Below are positions 22,298 to 34,586 of a stretch of 64,000 nucleotides of DNA, in pieces. The notes beneath the pieces are model-generated. The model was not told the DNA's origin. It saw only the letters and a list, made by a program, of their open reading frames with translations, and made no database searches. Position numbers and translations under genes: made by a program. The stretch is from Botrytis cinerea B05.10. Taxonomy: Eukaryota; Ascomycota; Leotiomycetes; Helotiales; Sclerotiniaceae. How positions within the stretch are numbered: position 1 is the stretch's first letter; every line of letters begins with the position of its first letter. Where the stretch lies: positions 2,418,001 through 2,482,000 of the forward strand of contig NC_037318.1 in the NCBI RefSeq assembly GCF_000143535.2, given 5' to 3'.

Positions 22298-24284
22298 TTA
22301 CTCCCTCGGACTCGGCAACGGACTAACCGTATCCAAAGGCGCCTTGTGTAAGGCAGGTTGCGCGTGTGTACCCATGAGACCCAACTTCTTCCTCTCAATA
22401 GCATTTTTCACCCATTCTGCAACCTCCGAGTCTTCGGTGCCTGTCAAGATACCATTTGATGTATCTTGTTTTACATCATCTTCCAGACTTAAACCACCCA
22501 CATCGGCCTGATCTTCCTCTTCCTCTTCATCTTCTTCCGAAATTGTGTTTGGTTTCGAAAGCTCAGCCAACCATGGATGTTGAAGTAAATCACTGTAGGT
22601 AGGACGCATATTTGGAATTTTGTTCAGACATCCTCGAACAAAATTGCGGGCGGTCGGGGAGAAACCTTCTGCAGGAAGATCGGGTGGTTCACCATCGACA
22701 ATTGCCTATTTTACATTAGATTCAAACCTCAAGATAAACGCAATGATGGAACGTAAAAAAACTTACACTTAATTGTGAAAAGATATTATTATATGTCTCT
22801 GGTGGGTACGGATATCTTCCCATTGCACACTCAATAACACTTAATCCCAAGGACCAAATATCACTTTGCACACTATAAGTTCCACCTCCAGGATTTGCAC
22901 CAGCTTGTGATATTCCACCACCCGAAATTCTTTCTGGTGCCATATATGATTGACATCCAATATTCGTTTTTGCGATACTAGCGACCAAGTTTCCAGAGAC
23001 ACCAAAATCACAAATTTTGACCTGCCCTTGGGTATTCACGAGAATATTCGTCGGTTTAACATCTCGATGAATGATGTTATGTTCGTCTTTCAGGGTTTTT
23101 AAACCTTGAGTTGTTGCATAGGTGATTTTCCTCAAGACATTTTCGGGAATACCATCTCCATAAATTTTATCAATCGATCCTCCATCCATAAACTCTATGC
23201 AGATGTAAACAGCTCCCTCTTGAAAGAATGCACCATAAAAGTCGATAATATAAGGACTCAAACATCTATGCAGGATATCCAATTCCATAATGATTGCCGC
23301 GAATTTAGCTTCGTCAAGTTCCAGTCGAAGTTCTTTCATTGCCATGACTACACCAGTTGTATTTCCTCCAGATTGTACTTCGCCATCATCGGTATCAGTT
23401 GTAGATGATTTATTACCCGCGAGACCCAATCCAGGTTTGCGCATTCGTGGTCTTGCATGTCGAACTTTGTAAACGGTACCATAATTCCCTTTGCCCAATT
23501 CTTCCAAGGTATCAACCTCATCCAAAGATATGTTGAAATTTGTACCATTTGCAAAATCGATACCACCTCCATGAATAACTGCTTTTCCTGCAAATTTCAA
23601 TGTCCCTTTCTCTGTGTCAACATATTTTGCAAATTGATTAAACATAGAACCCCCATTTGCGGTGTTCGGTGTACCATTTGATTCCGAACCTGGCGCAGCA
23701 GCTGGAGCTGGAGGTAGACCACCAGGTAGTTTCAATCCTCTTCTTGCGCTTAGTCCACCACCCATTTTCATTTTCGGAATTACCGGAGCAGAAACAAAGT
23801 TTTGTGGTGGAGGTCGCATGTTAGGTGGTAATTGTAGCCCTCCAGATAATCCATCTATGGCAGGTGAAGCTGGTACCCCCGGTGATGATATTGTCGCGGG
23901 TAACTGTGGTCGTTGTGTAGGTGTGCCTTGTCTTGATGCGTGAAATGCTTTCATTTTTTCTGCCATGGAAGTGGGTAAACCACCACCAGGTTGTCTTCCT
24001 ACTTGCGAAGATCTACCTCCTCCTGGTATCGATGGACCAGGTCTTGGCCTTCTCGCATTCTGCAACATACCAAGAGGTGTAGAAGATGCTGTCATGGTAG
24101 CTATCCCCTCCGAATCTGATGCGGGTCGAAGAGATGGTATAGTAGGAGGTTTCGAAGAACTAGGTGATGTAGGAGCCTCGTTATTTTGGTCATCTGTAGG
24201 CTTTTGTTGAGGGGTATCTTTAAGAGCAAAATCGATTGAGTCGCTGGGAGGACCCATCGCATCTAGTTGCGGATTATCTGCCAT
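22298..24284 (-). CDS. PBS2: HOG-pathway MAP kinase kinase (Pbs2/Bos5 type)
   Basis: Dual-specificity kinase that phosphorylates the Hog1/Sak1-type MAPK in osmotic and oxidative stress signalling and in responses to dicarboximide and phenylpyrrole fungicides. Two coding exons, 24284-22767 and 22705-22298, with a 61 bp GTAAGT...TAG intron; 641 aa. The N-terminal ~250 residues are Pro/Ser/Gly-rich and hold the Pbs2-like block FNQFAKYVDTEKGTLKFAG just before the kinase domain. The kinase domain spans about 258-552: glycine loop GKGNYG, AMKELRLE with the ATP-binding Lys, HRDVKPTNIL, DFGVSG, and the activation site SIAKT within TNIGCQSYMAPER. A ~30-residue Gly/Ser/Asp insert sits in the small lobe. 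The acidic tail follows. The in-frame codon at 24458 is GTG and belongs to a probable 5'-UTR intron. Confidence 0.96.
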
Positions 24285-24288
24285 TATT

Positions 24289-24458
24289 CTGATAGAAAGA
24301 ATGTTCGCATTCGAGAGGTAGTATGAGTGGTGGGGTAAGAATCGAATGTTATTGTCGACGTTTCTAGTGTGAAAAGGATTAGTTAGCAGATGAAGTGATT
24401 GATATCGCTCTTGGCAAAAGTATATTTCGGATTGAAGAACGGAGATTGAAGGACTCAC
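24289..24458 (-). other. Probable 5'-UTR intron of the MAPKK gene
   Basis: On the minus strand the leader reads ...ACAAG|GTGAGT from 24458, and TTTCTATCAG ends at 24289, four bases before the MAPKK ATG. The donor and acceptor match the spliced introns of this window, giving a 170 bp intron that falls wholly in the leader. Confidence 0.6.
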
Positions 24459-25026
24459 CTTGTCAATGAATCAAAGTGGTCAAGACTCAACAAAGGTCAC
24501 TGGTGAAATGGATTTTGACTTCACAATTGCCGTCCGTATGAGGATTCAGGATGATCGGTACTTTGTTGAACGGGAAATATCCCGATTGAGAAGAGGGAAG
24601 GCTGGTCTAGAGCATATACTAGAAGATATACCTAGACCAAATTTCTACTAGTAGTTCTTCTGATTTCCCTTCGTGTGAACTTTGTTTGAATTTTAGGAGT
24701 TTAGATTATCCCTGGGAGATAACGAGGTCGTTGAGGCACAAGTCGGTATACTGGCCGGCGAAAGGATTTGAGTCTTGACTTTTTGAAGAGAAGAGTGTTT
24801 GGGGCAATTCGAGACGAAGAAATGAAGCTCTTGACTGATTTGAACTTTGGACGTGGTGGGTCGAAGCTTCAGATGTTGGGGGGAAGCCGTTTCTACTTGA
24901 ATTTTTTCCGAAATTTCTTCCTTCTTGGTCTTTTGCTTTTCGGCCTTTCTCTGCCGTTCTCTTCGAATCTTTCACTCCGGGGATGTCGAAGCGAATGAGT
25001 GGTTTACAATAGTTGGCAAAAGATGG

Positions 25027-25054
25027 ATTGGAGACTGGAGACTGGAGACTGGAG
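25027..25054. repeat. GGAGACT tandem repeat
   Basis: Three to four tandem copies of the 7-mer GGAGACT in the MAPKK upstream region. Confidence 0.85.
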
Positions 25055-25200
25055 GTCTAGGTTCTTTATTTGGGACGGGACGAAGCTTTGATTAATAATG
25101 AGGGGAAATGGTATTTAGGACAGACAGGTTGAAGAGGTGGGCGTGGTTAGAGTGGTGGGCGTGGTGAGAGTAGTAAGAGTAGGAGAGGAGTGAAATGGTA

Positions 25201-25239
25201 GGCAATCGTAGGCAATCGTAGGCAATCGTAGGTAATCGT
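25201..25239. repeat. 10 bp minisatellite GGCAATCGTA
   Basis: Three perfect copies and one single-change copy of GGCAATCGTA. A separate copy of the core GTAGGCAATCG lies at about 25471-25481. Confidence 0.9.
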
Positions 25240-25490
25240 GATGAAGATTGAATTGAGGAAGTTTCACGGAATTCCAAGATATTTATTATTTAGGTTCGTG
25301 ATGAGATTATGATTATGTTACGGTAGAAAATCAAAGTAGGTGGGAAGTTGGTGAAAGAGAGAGATTCGTATGGTTATCCTCACTCCCCCCTCCCCCTCCC
25401 CCTACCCCTCCCCATTCCCCCAAAAGCATTCAGAGAATATCTTGATCTTAGCAATATAAGGACGTAAGTGGTAGGCAATCGGCATCAAAT

Positions 25491-25528
25491 CCATCTATCC
25501 ATCTATCCATCTATCCATCTATCCATCC
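25491..25528. repeat. CCATCTAT octanucleotide repeat
   Basis: More than four tandem copies of CCATCTAT in the shared promoter region. Confidence 0.9.
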
Positions 25529-25823
25529 TTACAATGGTTGATATGGGATCTCGGTGAATCATTTTACCACTCGAGCTCAAGCGATGATTTGTATTGTTTT
25601 ATGTTGTTTAGACTAGACGTGATGTATGCACCAGTGTTGATATCGATATTTCTTCTCCAGATCTCTATTGTCAAGTTGATCTGAATTTGCATGTTGCTTT
25701 ATGTGTATTTGCATTTATATGGGTATTTGCGCTTGGATTTACAGAGATTTACAGGTGTTTAGCGCGGTATTGTTTTATATCGTAAAACCAAATCTCGTGT
25801 ATTCTCTATATTCAGCATGATAA

Positions 25824-25854
25824 ATGATACATGATACATGATACATGATACATG
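25824..25854. repeat. ATGATAC heptanucleotide repeat
   Basis: Just over four tandem copies of ATGATAC. Confidence 0.9.
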
Positions 25855-25972
25855 CCCAAGACGACGAAAGGGGGTGCATCTGCAGCACGATGACGTTGCG
25901 TCCGAAGAGTGAAGGACGAAAATCGATCTTATGGATGGAGGGGCATTGATGAGTGGAGGGGGCATGCAAGTT

Positions 25973-26001
25973 GGGGGGGGGGGGGGGGGGGGAGGGGGGT
26001 G
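25973..26001. repeat. Poly-G tract
   Basis: A run of about twenty G, one A, then six G and T. The exact length is likely unstable or mis-sequenced. Confidence 0.85.
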
Positions 26002-26210
26002 GGACAATAACAATAACAATAACTGTCTATCTGGTTGGAGCGAAGGTTGGAGTGAAGACGGAAGATGGCGATGAGATGAGATGGATGGACATGAACAGTT
26101 AACATTACATCAAAAGATCCAATTTGATTGGCTTCAACGAACTAGGAGATGGATGGGTTTTCCATTGGATGAGAATTCCATAATTCCATCATCTCTTCTC
26201 CATGATGTTT

Positions 26211-26240
26211 CTCGATTTTCTCGATTTTCTCGATTTTCTC
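26211..26240. repeat. CTCGATTTT nonanucleotide repeat
   Basis: Three tandem copies of CTCGATTTT plus a partial fourth. Confidence 0.9.
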
Positions 26241-29200
26241 AACGTTCTCAATTGTTCTAATGCTCTCCCTCATTTTCTTCCATCTCCCATCTCCAACCTC
26301 CATCCACCTACTGCCACCCACTGCCACCCACGATCAATCTTCACATTCAAGCCACATACGAAAGAAATTGCCCAAACGCTTTGGAACGTGGATCCATTGT
26401 TGTGTCGAGTGAAGACACCGTACGTAGATTGGCACATGAGGCGAGCCGAGTTGGTCTGATGCGAACCCTGAATCGAATGTAGATCAACTTACGATATATA
26501 CGACTATCTACGTAAACGTACCAAATCTTTGATGGAGAGGGATATGCATCTACGTACTTTTCTTCACCTCTCCTTACCTCTTTCTGGATCGATGTATTTA
26601 CTGCGTATTTACTGCGTATTTACTACATATTTATGGTGGTTTTACTCTGCACCTACTACACACCTCCTGTATATCTACTACTTTAGGACATCAGACCCTG
26701 AGTGGCGTGTTGGAAGAAAAGAAAAAAGACATCTATCTACTTGGTACAGAGGACGGAGAATCATTATATTGTAATGTGTAAGCTATATCAACGAGGATAT
26801 CGATACATGCAACTCCATCAACTCCACTGTTCCCTGAGAGTAATGTCTAGTTTTGCAATTGCTGTAGTTATGCTCGGCATGTTAAACGAGTCAAGTCAGG
26901 AGAAGATGATAGGTATTGGACGTATGTACCAGCCGCCTTGGTAGTTTTATCCTCATCCTCATTCTCATCCAGCGAGGAAGGGAATGGGGCTGAGGTAGAC
27001 GACACTTTAGTACTAAGGTATCGATAGACCTGACTATATTTGACTTTTCACCATCTTGAGATAGTCCCATCGGAATGAAGGGTCCGGTACACGGTTGTCA
27101 AAAGTTATCCTCTTCCCTATTGAAAACCCCAACTCTCTAACCTCGAACTTGAATTTTGATGGATGATTTGATGGATGATTTGATAGGTCGAGGTCGTTGT
27201 AGGGATAGATATCCAATCTTGATTTCGTAAACACGAACAAGAACAAATAGGACACGACGCGGCCTGTTGTACTTCCCTTCCCGTCGTGATAATTCCTGGA
27301 AACTAGGTATGGGAGGTGGCTTTTACCAACATCTTTTCCTTCTCCTTGCTCTATTCTGGATCTCTTCTCCATGATTGGAATTGTGCCAACTTTAGTTTAT
27401 CGAGTGGCTCGAGTGGGTAACATTGGATATGATTGAATTGCATGCTTTGACGTTTCCCTTTCCGTTCTTCATGCAAGTTCACGTCAGTCATTAATTTGCG
27501 ATACAAACAGGGAAAGCCAAGAAATGGTGGAGTTTTGGAAATGGCGAGGGAGGGAGGGAGGTCTGAAACTTTGGGAAATTTCATCGTCATTGATGTGGCA
27601 CTCGAGGCACTGTGGCTGTTTGTGAATAGTGGCTGGGTATCGCTTCTTATCAATGAGCTACACAGGTTGGGTTGGGTTGGACTGAATGGCGGCGATGTAC
27701 ATGATAGAAACTACCGATATCATCGTTTGAGAGCATCTCATCATACAAAAGAGAACAAAAAGAGGTGGTGAGACTGTGAGCTGGGCTGAATTGAGCTGGA
27801 TTGAATCTTATTGAGTCTGCAATTGAACGGCGTTCGAACGGGTGAAAAGATCTCCTCTCCTCTCTTGCTTCCATGACTTTGATATCATCCAAGCCAACAA
27901 TTTCATCATCTCAAGCATCACCACGCACCACAGAGTTACACCCCAAGAAGCATGATGTGAAGTATTTCTCTTCTTTTGTTACACATCATACGGCTGAGTG
28001 TTATATGTGACATGCATTTCTAGACGCCGACATCTCAATGGTCAATGTACCAAAGTATAAGTCAAGAACGAGTGCCAGAACATGCGGAATGCCTTTTCTT
28101 TATATAATAGATACTCAGATACGACCACGAAACATCCTTTGGATGCAACATCGAGGGGCGATTATCGTCTTGGCCAAATCCCGAGAAGGAGAGGTGAGAG
28201 TATTGTTGTCACCAGTGTACTGCATCTGCATGAAGCCTTATTGTGTATCGTGCACCTGGCGGGACTTGGAGTGTATATGAAGAGACGGAACGTCCTCGAC
28301 AATGATGCGTATGTGCATGTACCATATACATATCATCTTCAATTCGACGCGCTGCCCCCAATTCACATCCAGTCGATTGACTCCTTTTGTTTTATCTCTT
28401 TATCACATCACCACATCCACATCACAACCAATCAGTCACAGCTTGATTTGATACCAAGAACATCCTCCGCCTCAACTTATTAATAATTCCAATCGAGCTC
28501 TTTGTTTGACCCTCGTGCTCTGACACTGACTCTGGGTTGCTGTCGTGCCATACGATACCTCCTCCTCCATATCACAATCGACAACCGCAACTCGATGCGA
28601 CTCAAGGAGTTCTCTCTCGCAAACCTCGACCGTCAGATCATCATATGAGCTACCGAATCCCATCATAGGCACAAGCAAAAGCACAAGCACAGGCAGGGCA
28701 CACGCATAGGCCCTTTACTTATTCATCTTCCTTGTCATCGTCATCACCACCAACCTTTCATTCGTCAATGATATTCGTCCACGCGGCGACTGCTCAGACT
28801 TGGTAGAAAATTTGAATGGCTGAGAACGGATCAACACCCACATATTCCGTAAGTAATCAATTACCAAGGTACGGTGCAGGACGCAGTCTAGTCCCTCTTC
28901 TCCTTATTACCACCATACCATCCTTGGCCTTATCGCATTTTCCAAATCCAGGTCCGGCCCAAGAAAAGCTAAAACCACGTCAATTTTGCCCAGTCGTTAC
29001 ACAGCCGCCGTCCCTCAATACTTATCATTCGATAGCTTGAGGGCCAAAAGAAAGAAGAAGAAGGCGAAGAAAGGAGCAAACCGAAAAGGCTGATTGCACT
29101 TCTCTTCATCAATACATTTGATCGTCGTCTTCTATTCAAGCCAAGCAATCTCACAAACTTGATCCCAACATACGAAAACATTATCAAACATCTTCAGCGA

Positions 29201-29319
29201 TTGTTTGAAACCTCAATTGTCAAAGAGGACGAAAGTACCTCGAATATCAACAGCCTTATATCCTTCAGCCAATTTCTATCGCAGACTTTGGTTTGATCAT
29301 TCAATCCCATCAGATCATC

Positions 29320-31096
29320 ATGGGACTTTTTACATCGCCTACGTCCTTTCGACTGGCCAATCTAGCTGCCAATAACGATGTCGGCGTATCTTCCATCTCA
29401 ACACGATCCCTAACAGATGTCGCCTTCGGCACTATGGCAAACGATCATTCTTCACATCCTGCCCTTGGCCATCTAATATTACTAGTCTTCGAAGCCGTCT
29501 TGGAAGTCGTATGTGTCAGTTTACCAGGTTATATTGTGGCAAGGCAAGGAATGTTCGATGCAGACAAACAGAAGTTTGTAGCGAATTTAAATGTTGCTCT
29601 CTTCACACCTTGTTTGAGTAGGTACCTGGGGACCTGGAGAAATGTGGATAAATGCTAAGAAATTGAATAGTCTTCACCAAACTGGCATCCCAATTAACGG
29701 CAGATAAATTGGTCGAACTTGCAGTCATCCCGGTTATCTTCATTGTGCAAACATTCGTATCGTATCTGGTCTCGATAGGGGTTGGTAAAGCATTCGGACT
29801 TGGAAAAAGACCTGCCAACTTTGTTACTGCTATGGGTGTATGTTATTGTCACTCTGAATTATCGATTGATAGAAATGCTAATAGTCTCAACAGGTCTTCG
29901 GAAATTCAAACTCTTTACCCATTTCACTCGTCATTTCGTTGTCGCAAACATTAAAAGGTTTGCATTGGGATAGAATACCTGGAGATAACGACGATGAGGT
30001 TGGCGCAAGAGGTATCCTATACCTTCTCATCTTTCAACAATTAGGTCAACTAGTTCGTTGGAGTTGGGGTTACCATGTTTTACTTGCACCACCCGAAACC
30101 TATAAGGATGAAGAAGAAGGACGGTACAGAGATGAACCTCTTCTAATCCCTGGATTGGATGGCGAAGATGATAATGATGATAACGGTGAATCGTCCTCAA
30201 ACTCTTCTAATTTCGGTGGCAGAACACCAGTCACTCACGCTTTACATGACAATTCCGATGAGGAAGAACCTGCGAAAATACCTGGTATCTTGGCCACGCC
30301 TACAAATGGAAATCACTTACCGGGTGACAATGATGATATTACTTCATTCCCAAGCATTCGAACACCACCGTCTGAAGAGGAATCAGAAATTCCAGATGGA
30401 ATCCGAGGTTGGGTCCCCAAGGCAAAATTCCACACTAAACGAACCGTCGCTAAAGCATCTCATCAAACCTATCATGCTTTACCAACTCCTGCCCAAAGAA
30501 TTTTAACAAAGGTTTCAAATTCTGTCAGCAAATTCTTGAATGGTCTTTGGGAATTCATGAATCCACCGCTCTGGGCTATGCTTCTCGCTGTTATTGTCGC
30601 ATCTATTCCCAAACTTCAACACCTTTTCTTCGCCGAGGGATCTTTCATCGCTAATTCCGTCACACGAGCCGTTTCTCAATCAGGAGGTGTAGCCGTTCCT
30701 CTCATCTTAGTCGTTCTCGGTGCGAACCTTGCTAGAAATACACTTCCTCAACATGTTCTCGACGAAAATTCAGAAGAGAATCAAATTGGCACAAAACTTC
30801 TCATCGCTTCCTTGATCTCCAGAATGTTACTTCCAACGTTGATCATGGCACCACTTTTAGCTTTGACTGCAAAATATGTTCCCGTCAGCATATTGGATGA
30901 TCCAATTTTCGTTATCGTTTGCTTCTTGTTGACAGGTGCACCTAGTGCTTTGCAATTGGCGCAAATTTGTCAAATCAATGGAGTTTATGAGGGTGTGATG
31001 AGTAAATTACTCTTCCAAAGTTATGTTATTTGGATCTTGCCAAGTACATTGATTTTGGTTATGTGTGCGTTGGAGGTTGTGGAGTGGGCTGCTTAG
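29320..31096 (+). CDS. Auxin efflux carrier (AEC) family membrane transporter
   Basis: Three exons, 29320-29617, 29671-29837 and 29894-31096, joining to 555 aa; introns have GTAGGT...TAG and GTATGT...CAG ends. The ATG at 29320 is the first in frame. The N-terminal half carries hydrophobic helices (LILLVFEAVLEVVCVSLPGYIV, LAVIPVIFIVQTFVSYLVSIGVG) and the family motif VFGNSNSLPISLV directly after the second splice. A long hydrophilic loop of about 140 residues rich in Asp, Glu and Ser (roughly residues 228-365) separates it from five more helices, including AVPLILVVLGANLAR and FLLTGAPSALQLAQICQ. This split 5+5 layout with an acidic loop is that of fungal AEC proteins such as yeast Ecm3. The transported substrate in fungi is not established; ER or plasma membrane location is possible. 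Confidence 0.93.
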
Positions 31097-33967
31097 GTTG
31101 AGTGTTGATGAGGGGAGTGCTTTGAGTTGCGAAGATGGGAAAAGACATTCGATTGGAGATTGAATTACAGGGAGATGAAAGTGAAATGCATTCACGAGTC
31201 AAGTGGATGGGAAATTCGAAATGAAAAGCAAAAAAAAATGTACACGATAGGCATACACGGATGAAGCTTGCGCTGGGAAAATCATGTTAACTGTATATTA
31301 ATTTGGTGGAGGAAAGGTTGCATCAGCGTGGCTCGGCGTTTTTGGGACATCATATTATTTGATTTTGATCGATGCGTGGTATGGCAATGATCTACTTTGT
31401 AATGCGCGCATGTAGGTTGTGGGTTTTTGGAGTGGTACAGCTAGGGGGAACGGTAGTAGGGGAGAAGAGAGGAGGAAGTTCAAGATAATACCATGAGATA
31501 CGTTTGAGAAGAAGTTCATAATAGATACCATACATTCATGCATATATTCATTTATAAATTTTAACATCCATGCATACATACATGTTGGTTTCTCTATTGC
31601 ACTGATTGTTCCAAGGTGAAGAACTGAAATGAGGGTGAGATGTATACGTATGTATTCATTCCTTTTGCCATGTACATGTAGATGGGGAAAGTAGATCTGG
31701 AATTCTAATTGTATCCTATCCCTGTTGAGTAATTGACGTTTATGGACAGAGTGGTGACTAGACTGGTGAGAGAGAAGCTTTGTGGATTTGAGGTTGGGAT
31801 TTGAGGTCGAATGTGAGTATGGAGAGTGGAGAAAGGAGAAGAGAAGAACTTCCGGGGAATATTGGCGGTGGATTCTAAAGGGAGGAGGGATGGAAGGGTT
31901 GGGGAGTTGGGGGATTGAATATACTATATGCTATATGCGGGTTGAGGTTTTTTCTTTGGTTTTTTGGGATATTGGGATATTGGACTCTGGTATTGGGATG
32001 GATGGATGTGGTTAATGCGGGATTTGTTGAGTGATTGGGGAGGTTTTGATAGGGGGGGAGGGGGAGGGGGAGAGAAGGAGAGGGATAGAGAGAGGGATGG
32101 AAGAAGGAGACAGTTTGCGGAAAGCTGGGCCTGTTTCTGCAAGGGCTTGTGCTCGTTCGGGCTTGTTATGGCTTCAAGCTTCAGATGTTATCATTTATTT
32201 ATTTATTTGTTGGTTGGTTGGTTGGTTGTCAAAGCAAGCAAGCAATTTGAGATTCGATTTTACTTGTTTGATTATTATTGTGTTTATGTTTATATTTGTA
32301 TTTGTATGGACTTGTTGTGAGACGTGTGAGATGTGATGTGTAATATGTGATGTAATGGAGTTTTTTTATTGAGGTCGATATTGATATTGATATTGATATA
32401 CGGAAAAAACTATGAGATTGTATATCTCTCCTTCAACTTATATACATCGCTTAGGTGGGAGGAATAGTATGCTCCTATTTCTTGGTTGTTCTTTTTTCGC
32501 AGCCTTCCGTGGTAACATATCTTTATATTATTTGTATCGGCGCCTATAATGTAGAAGGGAAGTTTTAGAATCGCTGAGTATGTAATCAGAATCATGTATG
32601 TTTCTTGCTGTCTATGGTGGAAGTTTGAGGGCTTGTAGATCCATAGAATAGAGTCTTTGCTTTGAGTGGCTGATAGATGTTGGTCGAGCATTTAGGAACA
32701 TTTGAGTTGTAGATATAGAGTAGATGTCTATACATGCCGTCCGTTACTGGCACAATTGACGTTGATGTGGATAACAACTTAAGCGGATTATTACTATTAG
32801 ATCAGAAAAGCTATTGTTAAATCATAGGAGTACTTGAATTACCTAATATAGTTATTCACTCTTAAGAGAAAATTCATATATTTACCCATTTAACAACTTG
32901 AATTGACCTATTGACACAAGGGAATCGAATTGATAGATGTAAATTAATTATGCATTTTGAATCGACTTTCGATTCGCAACCTTCGGGATTACAAAGTCGA
33001 GTGGAACAAATAATGCTGGAGATTGTGAACTTTATATCAAGCAGAACGATGCTAAAGACTTGCTATACTCTCAATATTGACCAAGTTGTTATATCGTACC
33101 TTTTCACCACTAAGTGATTGTTGTTCAGGAATTCTGTCTCTTATTTTCAACGAAAGCCTCTCCTATAGTTTATGATATCTTTAACGGTGTCACAGAATAG
33201 CTCTGGCTGCTAGAAATGAAAAGTCACAGCCGAGTGGTGAGCACACTGTGCTTTCGAATTTGCTTCGAGGATCTTGAACTGAGTATGACCAGATTCATCT
33301 CGGGAATTAGAAAGTAAGTGGCCATAGAGTGGTATTTGCCGGTGTGTGCTGTTTGCTTGAAATGACATGAGTTATTCAACACCCTCTTTTATATCCGAGT
33401 TTATCTCTCTGTGTAATGAAAGATTTCATTTTGTAGTATTGTTACACCACTGAGTGCTAATACTATACTGTGTGGATATTAAAAGAGGGGTAACGCCCGA
33501 AAGTTATAATCAAATGATACTTTCATGACTCCGGATTATACATATTCGGATACTCTTCTCTCTTACCGTGGAGTTCGAGGTCGTGCCCCTCGTGCATCAG
33601 CGTGGCATCCACGGTTATATAATTACACAACTGCTACTCTTTTCGTCTGATATCTCATTTAGTGATACAAAACACAAAGAATAGAGGCTGGACCACATTA
33701 ATTGACATTGCCATTCCCGATCTCAATAGATTGGCTATATGACTTGTGAGGAAACGAATGAAAGCAAAGTTTCTTGATTACCACGATCCGAACTAGATAT
33801 CCCAAAGAAATATAATAGAAAGACAGCACTACCCCTAGATTTTTTTCTTTCTTGTTCCTTTATAGGTTCCTCTTTGACATTCGCACTGCGGATAGAACAC
33901 TCTCTCATCCACAAGTATCAACTTGGATTCGACAATTCGCACCGACGATCTACATCTACGCTTCACA
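31097..33967. other. Intergenic region downstream of the AEC transporter
   Basis: About 2.9 kb without a supportable gene. From 31.75 to 32.15 kb the plus strand is strongly purine-rich, including a G-rich stretch near 32051-32070. Short repeats follow: TTTA and TTGG units at about 32198-32229 and GATATT units at 32377-32400. The last several hundred bases must include the promoter of the small secreted-protein locus. Confidence 0.5.
32377..32400. repeat. GATATT hexanucleotide repeat
   Basis: Four tandem copies of GATATT. Confidence 0.85.
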
Positions 33968-34586
33968 ATGTACTCGCCGTCCATCCTCATATTTGGGTTA
34001 ACAGCTCTTCAGGCTGTCTTCGGGATACCTATTCCAGTAAGAAAAATTTCCCTCATTATTCTGCTTCAATAATCCAACAGTCACTCATAACCATCCGCAT
34101 GAAACTCGCGCAATGCTTATTAACTCTTTCAAGAAACTTCCTACATCCAGCGGAAACATTACAGCATACAGTAACAATGCTCATATTGTGAGTATGAACA
34201 GAGCGCAAATTACTAAGTCCCATGAGATTACTGACAGCTGTCAACTGGCTCAGGAGTCCCATCTATCGAAGCGATCTTTAGAATCCAATGAAGTCATTGA
34301 GTGCCCCCTGGGTTTTATGCCAAGGGGCGGAAGCAGAATCGTCACGTGTGTTTCTATTCACCTCAAACTGGAGAAACAAGACTGAGAAGTTCATGAGGAT
34401 TTTTATTTGAAAATCAAGGCAAGCGAGGAGGTTAAGAGAGATGTTTCAAGGGTTGTGTAGAATTCGGTTGAGGGTAGAAATTTCTACGATCGAAGGATTA
34501 CCGCAGACAACAGTGTGATAGGATTCGGATATACAGGATTGCATAGACTGGCTTGCGTGCAATATGGATCTTGTGATATGGTTTGA
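33968..34586 (+). pseudogene. Small secreted protein gene with in-frame stops (effector-like)
   Basis: Proposed exons are 33968-34036, 34134-34187 and 34254 onward. The first encodes a clean signal peptide (MYSPSILIFGLTALQAVFG). The introns use GTAAGA...CAAG and GTGAGT...TCAG, the second with an ACTGAC branch site, and all join in frame. Exon 3 contains a Lys-Arg processing site (LSKR), then ECPLGF and VTC, and stops at TGA 34383-34385, giving 84 aa. The same frame continues with coding-like sequence, broken once more by TAG at 34458-34460, through FYLKIKASEEVKRDV, RRITADNSVIGFGYTG and two more cysteines to TGA 34584-34586. The helix-then-strand layout with terminal cysteines recalls small ribonuclease-T1-like secreted fungal proteins, but that is a weak guess. 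Either a truncated 84-residue secreted protein is made or this is a broken gene of about 150 codons. Confidence 0.5.

Larger units (their letters stand above)
24459..29319. promoter_or_regulatory. Divergent intergenic region between MAPKK and AEC transporter
   Basis: About 4.9 kb with no supportable gene, shared by two diverging transcription units. The left half is purine-rich on the plus strand (so pyrimidine-rich for the MAPKK), and the right end (28.3-29.3 kb) is pyrimidine-rich on the plus strand, as for the AEC leader. It is packed with simple repeats, listed separately. An ATG frame at 28816 followed by a GTAAGT does not join in frame with the transporter. Confidence 0.5.

Noticed and set aside
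21999..22511. 170-codon plus-strand frame over the MAPKK 3' end
   Set aside because: It is antisense to the MAPKK tail and 3' UTR, with no domain or signal.
28816..29040. 74-codon frame starting MAENGSTPTYS with a GTAAGT, as an extra first exon of the AEC transporter
   Set aside because: No acceptor joins it in frame with the transporter ATG, and the transporter already has a normal N-terminus.
9582..32400. Possible CRISPR-like array among the many short repeats
   Set aside because: Repeats are simple tandem microsatellites of 2-10 bp without unique spacers, in a eukaryotic genome.
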